NCBI GenBank assembly: GCA_022984795.1 | Contig: JALIHJ010000013.1 | Location: 186,001-250,000 of the forward strand | Length of the DNA stretch: 64,000 nucleotides | Direction: 5' to 3' | Origin: Fabrea salina | Taxonomy: Eukaryota; Ciliophora; Heterotrichea; Heterotrichida; Fabreidae | Part shown: piece after piece, positions 44,417-52,584 of the stretch | How positions within the stretch are numbered: the stretch's first letter is position 1 | Layout of the letters: every line of letters begins with the position of its first letter | Position numbers and translations under genes: made by a program | The notes under the pieces: generated by a model | Told to the model about the DNA's origin: nothing | Database searches by the model: none | What the model saw: the letters and a program-made list of their open reading frames with translations, nothing else

Positions 44417-44761
44417 ATGAACGCACCCGAACAACATGAACTCTTCACACTGCCTGAAGGCATCAACAAGGTAGAGTACGAAGAAGACTCCAGAATCCAG
44501 TTTGCCGGAACCTTTACAGTCCACCTAGAAGACCACAGTTTAGGAAACATACTTAGAATGCAACTACTCCAGGACGACCGCGTAAGGTTTGCTGGGTACA
44601 AAGCTCCACACCCACTTGAACACAAAATAGAAGTTAAAGTGCAAACTAATGGCGAAATCACTCCGCATCAAGCTGTTATGGAGGCTTTGCAGACACTGAG
44701 TTCTACCTTCAAAGGCCTTCAGGCTCAGTTTGAGAAGAATCTTAAGTCTATGAGTATATAA
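44417..44761 (+). CDS. POLR2J: RNA polymerase II subunit RPB11
   Basis: The 114-aa protein has the alpha-like motif TFTVHLEDHSLGNILRMQLLQDDRVRFAGYKAPHPLEHK (HTLGN-type and GY..PHPLE.K), then VQTNGEITPHQAVMEAL and a C-terminal helix. It pairs with RPB3 as the alpha-like assembly platform. Length equals yeast and human RPB11 (about 117-120 aa), and FAGYK.PHPLEHK separates it from AC19. Its TAA abuts the stop of the convergent E2 gene with no gap. Confidence 0.95.
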   Translation: MNAPEQHELFTLPEGINKVEYEEDSRIQFAGTFTVHLEDHSLGNILRMQLLQDDRVRFAGYKAPHPLEHKIEVKVQTNGEITPHQAVMEALQTLSSTFKGLQAQFEKNLKSMSI

Positions 44762-45262
44762 TTAAAAACGACTGAATATACTTGAAACTAAGGATTGCAC
44801 CAAGGACACACGGGCTTCTTCCTCAGCTCTTCTTTCTAGGATTTGTTCTTTTAAAGAGTATTCAATGATGTACTGAGTAGCTCTGCAGTTTTCGAATTCA
44901 GGAACTAGTGGGTCTTCGAAGTTAGGTTCGTAGAACAGAAATAGCATAGCCTGTAACAAGTCGTCTAGTCCGTAACTTACTTTCCACTCTTCAATTAAAC
45001 TCAAGCAAACTCCACTTGACCGAGAACTGATGTTTGGGTGCTTGATTGAGTTTGTAATGCATTGCACCTGGGGTGCTGAATTAGGGTAGTTCTTAAGATT
45101 AGCTTTAAAAGTGTACCTGCCTCCTTGCCACAAACCTTCTTTGGGCTCAACAGTGAAGTAAAAGGACTCAAGGTTGTCTGTGATTCTTACACAACTTATT
45201 TGGTGGTCGTAGAGTTTGCTTAGATTTTTCTGGATCGCTTTGTATTGGCTAATTAGTGACAT
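44762..45262 (-). CDS. Ubiquitin-conjugating-enzyme-fold protein, UBC12-like
   Basis: ATG 45262 gives 166 aa. The E2 core includes YFTVEPKEGLWQGGRYTFKANL, YPNSAPQVQC, KHPNIS, the catalytic Cys in GVCLSLIEEW, and LLQAMLFLFYEPNFEDPL. The last block and the N/V-C-L-x-L-x-x-x-W spacing best match the NEDD8 E2 UBC12/UBE2M or UBE2F. The HPN motif is intact, so it should be active. The acidic-basic C-terminal helix extends past the core. Neighbouring ubiquitin-fusion genes may be chance. Confidence 0.85.
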   Translation of the reverse strand: MSLISQYKAIQKNLSKLYDHQISCVRITDNLESFYFTVEPKEGLWQGGRYTFKANLKNYPNSAPQVQCITNSIKHPNISSRSSGVCLSLIEEWKVSYGLDDLLQAMLFLFYEPNFEDPLVPEFENCRATQYIIEYSLKEQILERRAEEEARVSLVQSLVSSIFSRF

Positions 45263-45464
45263 TTTTACCACAAGTATTTAGGTTTGTGTCATAAGAGCAT
45301 TACCTAGAGTGAGTTTGCTTTGAATGATCTCACAACAGAGTAAAACTACAATTAAACAATAAACGAAGTAACAAAGAAAGGTTAAAAAGCAGCAAAAATT
45401 CTAATGATAAAACTTCAACCGAGGACTCAATTTAGAAGGCTTAGACAGCTTGAATAAATTAAGC

Positions 45465-45506
45465 AAGACTTATCTATAAGTCTTGTGTAATGGCAAATAA
45501 GCCATT
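45465..45506 (+). promoter_or_regulatory. Two adjacent perfect inverted repeats upstream of the ubiquitin-like gene
   Basis: AAGACTTAT (45465-45473) pairs with ATAAGTCTT (45476-45484) across 2 nt, and AATGGC (45489-45494) pairs with GCCATT (45501-45506) across 6 nt. They end 8 bp before the ATG at 45515. They could form hairpins in the mRNA leader or bind dimeric factors; function unknown. Confidence 0.45.
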
Positions 45507-45514
45507 AATATTAA

Positions 45515-46183
45515 ATGGTGGGAAAAGAGGAATCACCCCAGTCTGCAGCTTTATCTATAAGCATGGTGAATGGAAAAAGATTCTCTATAAGTTATGATCC
45601 AAGTTATACCATAGAGTATCTCAAGAAACTCATTGAAGACGAAGGAATATGCCCGCCTGAAGAACAGATATTGATTTTTGCTCAGAATGAACTTGAGGAA
45701 AGCAAAACACTTGCAGATTACGGTATAGGCAAAGAAGAAACCCTTCACCTACTTCTTAAACTCAGAGGTGGACTTGAATTTCGGCTTCAGTTCAATAAAC
45801 TCTCTTCAGTTATTGAAAAAGGCTTTTCAGACTCAGCTCCACTCTGGAGAGTTGTCAAGCCAGGAGTTTCCTTTGAAGGAGACTGCGTTAATTCAAAGTG
45901 TATTGCTTATCAGAAAAAAGCTATATCTAACTTTGGAATCGGGAGAGTGAATGTAGGCACACACAAACCCAAGTGCCCAATATGCAGTGAATACTTAAAG
46001 AATGTGCATAATTGTGGGTTTTTTAACTGCAAGTGGAGCTTCTTTGGAGTGGATTCTGAAGATCAAGAAAGAGAGGGCAAAGGCGAAGCTGGGGAAAAAG
46101 CTTGGACCACTTTCAAGCAAGGCGACGACATTGAGTGGAGAGGTTTAGAGATAGAAACAAGTCTTCGAACTAAAGCTAAATAA
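45515..46183 (+). CDS. Ubiquitin-like domain fused to a Cys-rich zinc domain, paralogue 1
   Basis: The 222-aa protein has a divergent ubiquitin-like domain (about 12-86) ending LKLRGG at residue 86, so deubiquitinases could cleave after the double Gly. The C-terminal 136 residues form a distinct domain: NKLSSV, PGVSFEGDCVNSKC, KPKCPICSEYL, NCGFFNCKW, FKQGDDIEWRGLEIE. Its Cys pairs (C-x4-C, C-x2-C, C-x4-C) suggest two zinc ions. Similar ubiquitin-plus-tail proteins occur, to my recollection, in some protists and fungi but have no established role. Paralogue 2 lies 139 bp downstream on the same strand. Confidence 0.8.
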   Translation: MVGKEESPQSAALSISMVNGKRFSISYDPSYTIEYLKKLIEDEGICPPEEQILIFAQNELEESKTLADYGIGKEETLHLLLKLRGGLEFRLQFNKLSSVIEKGFSDSAPLWRVVKPGVSFEGDCVNSKCIAYQKKAISNFGIGRVNVGTHKPKCPICSEYLKNVHNCGFFNCKWSFFGVDSEDQEREGKGEAGEKAWTTFKQGDDIEWRGLEIETSLRTKAK

Positions 46184-46322
46184 ATTCTAGTATCGCCCAT
46201 AATAAAGTCTTTGTACTAGCTTAAAAGCTTCTTTAAGGACAAATTTGAGAATTCGTAAACTCAGACTCACTGCCTAACACCTAGAGTAACTAAAATGGTT
46301 CTGGTGAGATCTGGTAATAATA

Positions 46323-47384
46323 ATGGAGTCAATGTTGTATTGTAGTAGTTTAGAAGTTCCAATGTTCTCTGTTCCAGCAATCACAGGACAGATTTCCAGG
46401 GTTTCTCAACTTATAGAAAGAGAAACTTCAATTTCCCCTCAAATGCAAACTTACTACCTGGATGGCAAAAGGGTAGATTGGATTGAACCCAACACTCTAG
46501 AAAAACCTATTCAGGTAGTTTCTGAGTACTCAGGGATCAAAAACTTTAACTTCACTTACCAAGATAGAAACTTCGGCTTGTCTTTAAGGGGAGACACAAA
46601 GATGTCAGACTTAAAATATGAAATTTCCCTTGTGTTGGAACTGGAATTAGGTAGTTACGAAAGACTTGGGTTATATCACAGAGGTAAAATCCTCTATAGT
46701 CTCGGAAGCTTAGAAGAGGGGTCAGAAATTGGAGTGCAAGTAAAGGAACTGACTGATCTTGTGCATGTAAAGACATTAACTGGGAGGGATATCAATGTTC
46801 CTGTGGATTTGAGTGACACTGTGGAAGCCATTAAAGATACCATCAAGGACCAAGAAGGGATCCCAATTGACCAGCAGAGGCTTATGTTTGAAGGCAAGCA
46901 AATTGAAGATGAGAGAACACTTGAATCTTACAGAATAAAAAATGAGTCAACCCTGCACTTAGTTCTTAGACTCAGAGGAGGAGGAACTTCTATTCAGTTC
47001 AATAAACTTTCTTCAGTAGTTGAACAAGACTTTTCAGACTCAGCTCCAGACTGGAGAGGCGTTGCGCCAGGAATTTCCTTTCAAGGAGAATGTACTAACT
47101 CAGATTGTAGGGCATTTAAGTCTATAGCCATATCCAACCTTAGGTTTGGAATAGTAGACTTAAGCGAACTAAAAGCAAAGTGCCCAATGTGCAGTGAGTA
47201 CCTAAAGAACGTACGTAATTGTGGGTTCTTTGACTGCAAGTGGAGGTTCTTGGGAATAGACTCTGAAGGACACGAAAGAAGGGGCGAGGGACAAGCTAGC
47301 AGCGAGAAGTACACTACTTTCAAAGAAGGCGACGAGATTGAGTGGAGAAGCTTGAGAATAGAAATAACTCGTAAAATTAACTAA
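46323..47384 (+). CDS. Ubiquitin-like tandem fused to a Cys-rich zinc domain, paralogue 2
   Basis: The 353-aa protein has a weak ubiquitin-like N-terminal region (about 1-145, perhaps two degenerate domains) and then a clear ubiquitin moiety (about 146-220): [48 protein letters not shown]. Compared with ubiquitin, the K6, K27 and K48 positions are kept, K11 is Arg, K29 is Thr, K33 is Gln, K63 is Asn and I44 is Met. The C-terminal zinc domain matches paralogue 1 with the same Cys spacing. The start could lie further upstream (an ATG at 46294 is in another frame); I use 46323. Confidence 0.78.
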   Translation: MESMLYCSSLEVPMFSVPAITGQISRVSQLIERETSISPQMQTYYLDGKRVDWIEPNTLEKPIQVVSEYSGIKNFNFTYQDRNFGLSLRGDTKMSDLKYEISLVLELELGSYERLGLYHRGKILYSLGSLEEGSEIGVQVKELTDLVHVKTLTGRDINVPVDLSDTVEAIKDTIKDQEGIPIDQQRLMFEGKQIEDERTLESYRIKNESTLHLVLRLRGGGTSIQFNKLSSVVEQDFSDSAPDWRGVAPGISFQGECTNSDCRAFKSIAISNLRFGIVDLSELKAKCPMCSEYLKNVRNCGFFDCKWRFLGIDSEGHERRGEGQASSEKYTTFKEGDEIEWRSLRIEITRKIN

Positions 47385-47393
47385 CTCAATAAA

Positions 47394-48308
47394 ATGTCTA
47401 GCATAGGGAACTACAAAGGAGTTATGCTATGCAACAGGCCAACTCAAATCAAAGAGCCCGAAAAAGCAAAACCCTTCATTTCCAGAGTCGACCCCAAAGA
47501 CCAACTAGGCACAAACCCCACAGCCAAAAAAACCTTTAAAACCAAACGCAAGCCCAACATGGTCCTAGCCAAGCACAAACACTGGCTGCAAAAAATCCAG
47601 TCCCAAAGAAGCCAACAAGCAGCTCAAGAACAAGAACAAGAAGCACTTAAAACTAGCAAAAGAAAGAACTTCTCAAAGTCAATGGACAAACAAAGGAAAA
47701 AACTGTTAGAAACATCCGACCCAGTAGAAAAGGCCAAAGTCGTGAGCAAAGACAAACCCAAAATATCTCCTGAACTCTACAACACAGTGAAAAACTTCGA
47801 CAAACCCAAGTGGGCCATGACTCAAGAAGAAAACCAACAACACGAAGAAAAAGAAGTTGACAACCTTCTGAAGTTTGTTGAAGAACTTGATTACGACAAG
47901 TACATAGAAGACCTTGAAGTCAAGCACGCCTTAGAAGTCATCAAAAACAGAGTCACCAAAATCATCCAAGAAAAACCCGAACTCAAAGAAAAAGCTTTTC
48001 CCAAAACAGTCCACTTCAAAGAGTCACAGCCAAAACACCCCAAAGAAGAACCTGCCTGGGACACCAGCACCAACCCTGAGTCCAAAGAAGACAAGTACCT
48101 CAAAGAAGCTAAAAAGATCGCAGACAAGATTCTTAAAGAACAACCTAACCTTAAAAACATCCACTCCAACTCCTCAATCAGACAACTCATCATGGAAAGC
48201 CTCAACGCAGAGCCCCCTAAAATCACCGTAGTCAACGAAGGTCCAGTCAAGAAAAACGTAATTGACGCAAGCAACCTTCCTTACCTCCACCGAAACCCTG
48301 CTATATAA
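47394..48308 (+). CDS. Highly charged helical protein with N-terminal IGNYKGVMLCNRP motif
   Basis: The 304-aa protein opens MSSIGNYKGVMLCNRP. I have a sense that this phrase is a conserved motif of ciliary proteins but cannot name the family. The rest is rich in Lys, Glu and Gln, mostly helical, with a few Pro-rich breaks, and ends in SNLPYLHRNPAI. Codons for Gln are nearly all CAA and CAG of ordinary use. It overlaps the 3' end of the convergent ARM gene by 8 bp (48301-48308). Confidence 0.7.
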   Translation: MSSIGNYKGVMLCNRPTQIKEPEKAKPFISRVDPKDQLGTNPTAKKTFKTKRKPNMVLAKHKHWLQKIQSQRSQQAAQEQEQEALKTSKRKNFSKSMDKQRKKLLETSDPVEKAKVVSKDKPKISPELYNTVKNFDKPKWAMTQEENQQHEEKEVDNLLKFVEELDYDKYIEDLEVKHALEVIKNRVTKIIQEKPELKEKAFPKTVHFKESQPKHPKEEPAWDTSTNPESKEDKYLKEAKKIADKILKEQPNLKNIHSNSSIRQLIMESLNAEPPKITVVNEGPVKKNVIDASNLPYLHRNPAI

Positions 48309-49146
48309 AAAGTTCTTTTAATTTACTAACTTCACTTACAGTTTCTTCACTATAGAACTCAGTGTTCTCAATGATGCTTTCTAAGCTCTTGTAAACTCCT
48401 AAGTTCAACAAGTGTTTTTTAACGTCTTGCTGGATGCAGTCGTCTTGGTCCAGAAGTAAGTCTAACAGGTTAAGCACACTTTCCATGACTACACTGCTTT
48501 CACTGGACTCAAGCAACTTAACTAACTTAGCACTTCCTCCTTTAGCAATGAACATTTTCTGTACGTTCTTTCTGGAAGCATACAAGTTCCTGCAGCAGTA
48601 CCCTGCAGTGTTCCGGACTCCTTCTTTGTCACTGCTTAAAAAGCCAATGAACAGGTCCAAGGTGCTTAGGTCAAGTAGCTTGTCCACTACTTCAGGAGAA
48701 GTGCTTATGAAACTTAAAGTCAGCAAGGCAGCTTCGCGCTTGTCGTTTTCGTCTGACTTTAAAAAGGAAACTAGCTTTTCAAGTATCTCTGTTTCAAGTA
48801 TTAAAGAAGAGAAAGCAGAAGTTTGCTGGGAGGAGTTCTCGGATGCCATAATTCCTAACTGAGTAGCAGTGAGCGCTCCTACACTGCAGGGGTTGTCAGC
48901 CCATGGGTGGATGCACACGTCCTCTATTAAAATGCGTGTGTTGGAGTCTAAGAGTTTCTCTATAACTTTTAAGTCTAGTTGTTCTTTGGCGTAACTTAGT
49001 TGTTCAAGTTCTTCGTTGAGAGTCTTAGTGTCTGTTGAAGTAACATTGAAGTTCCTTTGTTTGTAGTTATTTTTTACAGTGAAGAAGTTACTGCTTACAC
49101 TGGAGAAGTAGTTTTTGTCTATTTGGTCTTCGTTTTTAGAGTGCAT
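48301..49146 (-). CDS. Armadillo-repeat protein
   Basis: The 281-aa protein has about four ARM-type helical repeats from residue 95 on (LEKLVSFLKSDENDKREAALLTLSFISTS, LDLFIGFLSSDKEGVRNTAGYCCRNLY, SAKLVKLLESSESSVVMESVLNLLDLL). The layout recalls HspBP1/Fes1-type nucleotide exchange factors or general ARM adaptors, but no diagnostic motif is present. Residues 1-60 are low-complexity. The 3' end overlaps the preceding convergent gene. Confidence 0.78.
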   Translation of the reverse strand: MHSKNEDQIDKNYFSSVSSNFFTVKNNYKQRNFNVTSTDTKTLNEELEQLSYAKEQLDLKVIEKLLDSNTRILIEDVCIHPWADNPCSVGALTATQLGIMASENSSQQTSAFSSLILETEILEKLVSFLKSDENDKREAALLTLSFISTSPEVVDKLLDLSTLDLFIGFLSSDKEGVRNTAGYCCRNLYASRKNVQKMFIAKGGSAKLVKLLESSESSVVMESVLNLLDLLLDQDDCIQQDVKKHLLNLGVYKSLESIIENTEFYSEETVSEVSKLKELFI

Positions 49147-49204
49147 TTGAGTGTGGGCTAACTAACTGTGAATTACTTTTCTATGACAGCACCCCATATA
49201 TATT

Positions 49205-51487
49205 ATGGAAGACATCCATTCAGTCCCCCAACTCAAGTGCCTGTTAGTTGAGTCCCAACAAAAAAACAACCAGTACTCCCAACAAATCTTTGAGTTGTCT
49301 AGTTTGTTAACTGACTTGGAAAGTAAACACCAAGAACTTAACCTAACTCACCAAAGCACTTGCTTTAACCTTGAAAGAGCAAACCAGGAAGTCGAAGACT
49401 TAAAAAGCTCACTTGAGTCTAGAGACAAACTTATTGCCGAAGTAAGTCAAGAAACCTTTAACGAAAGAGTTGAGTTAAAAGCCAAAATTGATAGCTTAAA
49501 AAACCAAGTTTCGCAACTTAAGTCCAGTGAACAAAGGTTCTTTTACAAAAGCCAAGATTTAGAAGCGCAAACTGAAAAACTGCAAAGTGCCCACTCTAAG
49601 TGCTTAGAAGAACTCCAAACTCTGCAAAAAGAATCCACTGTTTACCAAATGAAGTCCCAAGAATTAAACCACAAAAACCAGTTGTTGTATGAAGAACTCC
49701 AGGAAGCCAAAAAAACCATCACTCAAGAAAACCAAAACTCGAAACTCAAACTCGAAAAACTCAAAGCAGCCCACCAGGAAGAACTACAAGAGCTCAAAAA
49801 AAGAAGCCTCGCAGGCTTCAAACATCCCCAAAACGCAGAAGAACAAGAACTTTCCTACATGCACAAGTTAAAACACTCCCAAAAAAACTGCTTAGACTTG
49901 CAAGGCCGAGTGGGCGAGTTAGAAAAACTACTTAACGACAAAATAAACCAGTACGAAACACTCATTCCCAAATTTGAACACCAAGAAAAAAACTACCGGA
50001 AACTGGTTTTTGCCTACAACTCACTAAAAACTTCATTCCAGGAAAAGTCCCGAGACAACCTAATACTCAACAAAGAACTTTCTGAAACCAAAGAACAACT
50101 CAACAAACTCCAAGAAAGAACCCAAGAGTACCAAATGAAGCACACCAGACAAAACGAACTCATCAAGTCACTGCTCGAAAAGTACCCTGATACTCCTATA
50201 ACTCCCCAGTACCAAAGTTACTTCTTGAACTTAGATGAACTCTTTGAAAAAAACTTAAAACTGTTATACGACCTAGACTACAGTAAGCAACAAGCACAAC
50301 AAAGTTTAAGTGCTAAAGAAAAAGAAATCCAAGACCTCACAGAGCAAAATCAAAGCTTGCAGAACCAACTAGTTAAAGCTTTTAGTAGTAACTTCAACTT
50401 TGAAGAACTAAGCAAGTTTGCAGAACTCCAAACCAAGTACAAAGAAGCCCTTTGTGACATTGAAACTTTAAAAACTCAAAACCAAAGTTTAACTGAAGAG
50501 TGTAACTTATACAGAAACCACCCACAACCTCTAGAAAGTACACTCCAAGAACTAGACCTACTTCAAAGCCAAATTTCTCAAAAAGACTTAGAAATCCATC
50601 AGGTGCAAATCCAACTTCAGACTTCCCAAACTCAAGCTGAGTCTACCCTTGAAACTCTCCATAGTCTTCGTTTTGAACACGAAAACTTAAAACACACCCA
50701 TGAATCTTTAAGCTCTACCAACAGTGCTCTGCAACAAGAAATAGAGAAACTATACACTGAATACCACTCACTCAAGCAAGAACTTTTAAACACCCAAACA
50801 CAAATGGAACACTTAACTCAAGAAAAACTCAACTACTTTTCTAAGTACAAAAAAGCCCAGTTCAAGCACCAAAAGGCCATAGAAGAATCACAAGACAAAA
50901 CTTTGATAGCTGAGTACAACCAACTTAAAGAAAAACACAAGCAACTCAAAAACAAAGTTTCCAGGTTCGAACAAGAAAGCTCTGACAAAGACTACCAAAT
51001 TAAAGAACTCAAGAAACAGCTGGACCAGCTAACTCCCGAACTAACACAGAAACTCCAAGCCATCAACCAAGGCTTTGACAAACTAAACAACGAGTACCTA
51101 CAAACAATCCAAAAAAACCAAGCCCTTGAAAACCAAGCTTCGGACAAAGACTATCAAATTAAAGAACTCAAGAACCAACTAAACCACTTAACTCCTGAAT
51201 TAACGCAGAAACTCCAAGCCATCAACCAAGGCTTTGACAAACTAAACAACGAGTACCTGCAAACAATCCAAAAAAACCAAGCCCTTGAAAATCAAATTAC
51301 TGAGTTAAAAAACAAACAACAAGAAACTCTCCAACTCTGCAACGAACTTGAAACCAAAGAAAAGCACGATTCAGCTGAACTCAAAAAACTAACTCAGGAA
51401 AATGAGAACTTACAAGCAAATATTGAAAAACTTTCAGAGTCCCTTAAAAAGCTTCTAGCTGTTTCACATAAGTTATCTAGCACTTAG
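49205..51487 (+). CDS. Long coiled-coil protein with recent internal duplication
   Basis: The 760-aa protein is almost wholly heptad-patterned and Gln/Glu/Lys/Leu-rich. A 53-residue unit (SDKDYQIKELKKQLDQLTPE...QALENQA) occurs twice in tandem (50981-51139 and 51140-51298) with few changes. Only residues about 330-350 (YPDTPITPQYQSY) break the helix. I cannot assign a family; golgin- or centrosome-like tethers have this shape. Its TAG touches the stop of the EF-hand gene with no gap. Confidence 0.8.
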   Translation: MEDIHSVPQLKCLLVESQQKNNQYSQQIFELSSLLTDLESKHQELNLTHQSTCFNLERANQEVEDLKSSLESRDKLIAEVSQETFNERVELKAKIDSLKNQVSQLKSSEQRFFYKSQDLEAQTEKLQSAHSKCLEELQTLQKESTVYQMKSQELNHKNQLLYEELQEAKKTITQENQNSKLKLEKLKAAHQEELQELKKRSLAGFKHPQNAEEQELSYMHKLKHSQKNCLDLQGRVGELEKLLNDKINQYETLIPKFEHQEKNYRKLVFAYNSLKTSFQEKSRDNLILNKELSETKEQLNKLQERTQEYQMKHTRQNELIKSLLEKYPDTPITPQYQSYFLNLDELFEKNLKLLYDLDYSKQQAQQSLSAKEKEIQDLTEQNQSLQNQLVKAFSSNFNFEELSKFAELQTKYKEALCDIETLKTQNQSLTEECNLYRNHPQPLESTLQELDLLQSQISQKDLEIHQVQIQLQTSQTQAESTLETLHSLRFEHENLKHTHESLSSTNSALQQEIEKLYTEYHSLKQELLNTQTQMEHLTQEKLNYFSKYKKAQFKHQKAIEESQDKTLIAEYNQLKEKHKQLKNKVSRFEQESSDKDYQIKELKKQLDQLTPELTQKLQAINQGFDKLNNEYLQTIQKNQALENQASDKDYQIKELKNQLNHLTPELTQKLQAINQGFDKLNNEYLQTIQKNQALENQITELKNKQQETLQLCNELETKEKHDSAELKKLTQENENLQANIEKLSESLKKLLAVSHKLSST
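50981..51298 (+). repeat. 159-bp in-frame tandem duplication in the coiled-coil gene
   Basis: Copies 50981-51139 and 51140-51298. The second half of each is nearly identical in DNA (from CAGAAACTCCAAGCC onward), while the first halves differ more, mostly at third positions plus a few residues. Confidence 0.85.
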
Positions 51488-51787
51488 TTACTCTAAGTAG
51501 TTATCTCTATCTTTCTTCAAAGTAGTTATGAATTCGTTGAGGTCTATAAGCCCGTCTCCGTCAATATCAAACATTCTTCTCCACTTTTGAAATCCTGCTT
51601 CGGTGAACTCAGGCCCTCTAATTTGAGAAATGATTTTTCTCAACTCCTCTTCTTGCAACTTGCCATCTCTGTTGCGGTCTAAAATTTTAAATACCACTTC
51701 TGCCTCAGAGTCCACTCCGTCCTCCATAAAAGCATCCATAGCTTCCTCCAGTCTGATTATTTCTTCACGGGATAACTGCTCCGCCAT
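51488..51787 (-). CDS. Two-EF-hand mini-protein (centrin/calmodulin-like half)
   Basis: ATG 51787 gives 99 aa with two EF-hands: loop 1 DRNRDGKLQEEE and loop 2 DIDGDGLIDLNE. Both have the key Asp/Asn residues and the closing Glu, so both should bind calcium. The N-terminal helix (LSREEIIRLEEAMDAFMEDG) is acidic. Canonical centrin and calmodulin have four hands; this protein is one lobe plus an extra helix. Spasmins and centrins are small EF-hand partners of Sfi1-like proteins, such as the giant gene 2.2 kb away, but a link is only suggestive. Divergent with EMC2, 8 bp apart. Confidence 0.88.
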   Translation of the reverse strand: MAEQLSREEIIRLEEAMDAFMEDGVDSEAEVVFKILDRNRDGKLQEEELRKIISQIRGPEFTEAGFQKWRRMFDIDGDGLIDLNEFITTLKKDRDNYLE

Positions 51788-51795
51788 ATATAGAA

Positions 51796-52584
51796 ATGAG
51801 TGTAAGTGAGAAACTAACATACTTAGAAAAGGCACGTTCCGAATACACAGACAACCCTGAAGAAGTACTTAAAGTAGCAGCTTCACTAGTTAGAAAAGGC
51901 TCGTTTTCACTGGGCGAGTCTTACTGGACAGTGTGTGAAGACCTTTTTTACGCAAGTCTGAGTTGCAACACTCCTCAGTGGACTAATTTTGCGATCTCAG
52001 AACTGCGGGAGAAGTTTGGAAGGAGCCACAGAGTGCTGAGACTAGAGGGAATACTTCACGAGTACTCAGGCAAGTTTTCACAAGCCCAAGAAATTTACGA
52101 CTCACTCCTGGCTAGTTCTCCGCTAGACTCAGAAACTTGGAAGCGCAAGGCAGCACTCTTCAGAACTGCAGGAAACATCCAGAAGTCAATAGCCGAGCTC
52201 AATGCTTACTTAGAAGTGTTCCAAGGAGACCTAGAAGCCTGGGAGGAACTCTGCGACATTTACCTGAGCATGCAGCACTACCTCCAGGCTTGTTACTGCT
52301 ACGAAGAAACAGTTCTGAGTAACCCCCACAACCCCCAAGTGCTTTTGAAGTACGCAGAAATGCTTTACTCAACAGGAGTGACTGAGAAGCTGAACTTAGC
52401 TAGGAAGTACTTTACACAGGTGTTAGTGCTGAATCCTAAAAGCGTCAGAGCGATGTGGGGACTTTACCAAGCCTCTACTAAAACAAACAACGAAAAGTCA
52501 GGTCCTTTAAGGGAAAAGGCCAAAGCCATGCTGGTTGAAGCTTACAAAGAGTCCCCTATAAACATTAATCTTTTAGAAATATAA
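51796..52584 (+). CDS. EMC2: ER membrane protein complex subunit 2 (TPR protein)
   Basis: The 262-aa protein is built of TPRs. HRVLRLEGILHEYSGKFSQAQEIYDSLL, RKAALFRTAGNIQKSIAELNAYLEVFQGDLEAWEELCDIYL and HNPQVLLKYAEMLYSTG...LNLARKYFTQVL match EMC2/TTC35 block by block. EMC2 is the cytosolic scaffold of the EMC insertase. Length is near the human protein (297 aa). The next gene begins on the very next base after its TAA. Confidence 0.93.
   Translation: MSVSEKLTYLEKARSEYTDNPEEVLKVAASLVRKGSFSLGESYWTVCEDLFYASLSCNTPQWTNFAISELREKFGRSHRVLRLEGILHEYSGKFSQAQEIYDSLLASSPLDSETWKRKAALFRTAGNIQKSIAELNAYLEVFQGDLEAWEELCDIYLSMQHYLQACYCYEETVLSNPHNPQVLLKYAEMLYSTGVTEKLNLARKYFTQVLVLNPKSVRAMWGLYQASTKTNNEKSGPLREKAKAMLVEAYKESPININLLEI

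Noticed and set aside
46294-46330. An upstream exon starting at the ATG at 46294 for ubiquitin-fusion paralogue 2
   Set aside because: The only 15-nt candidate (GTTGTATTGTAGTAG) joins into the wrong frame.
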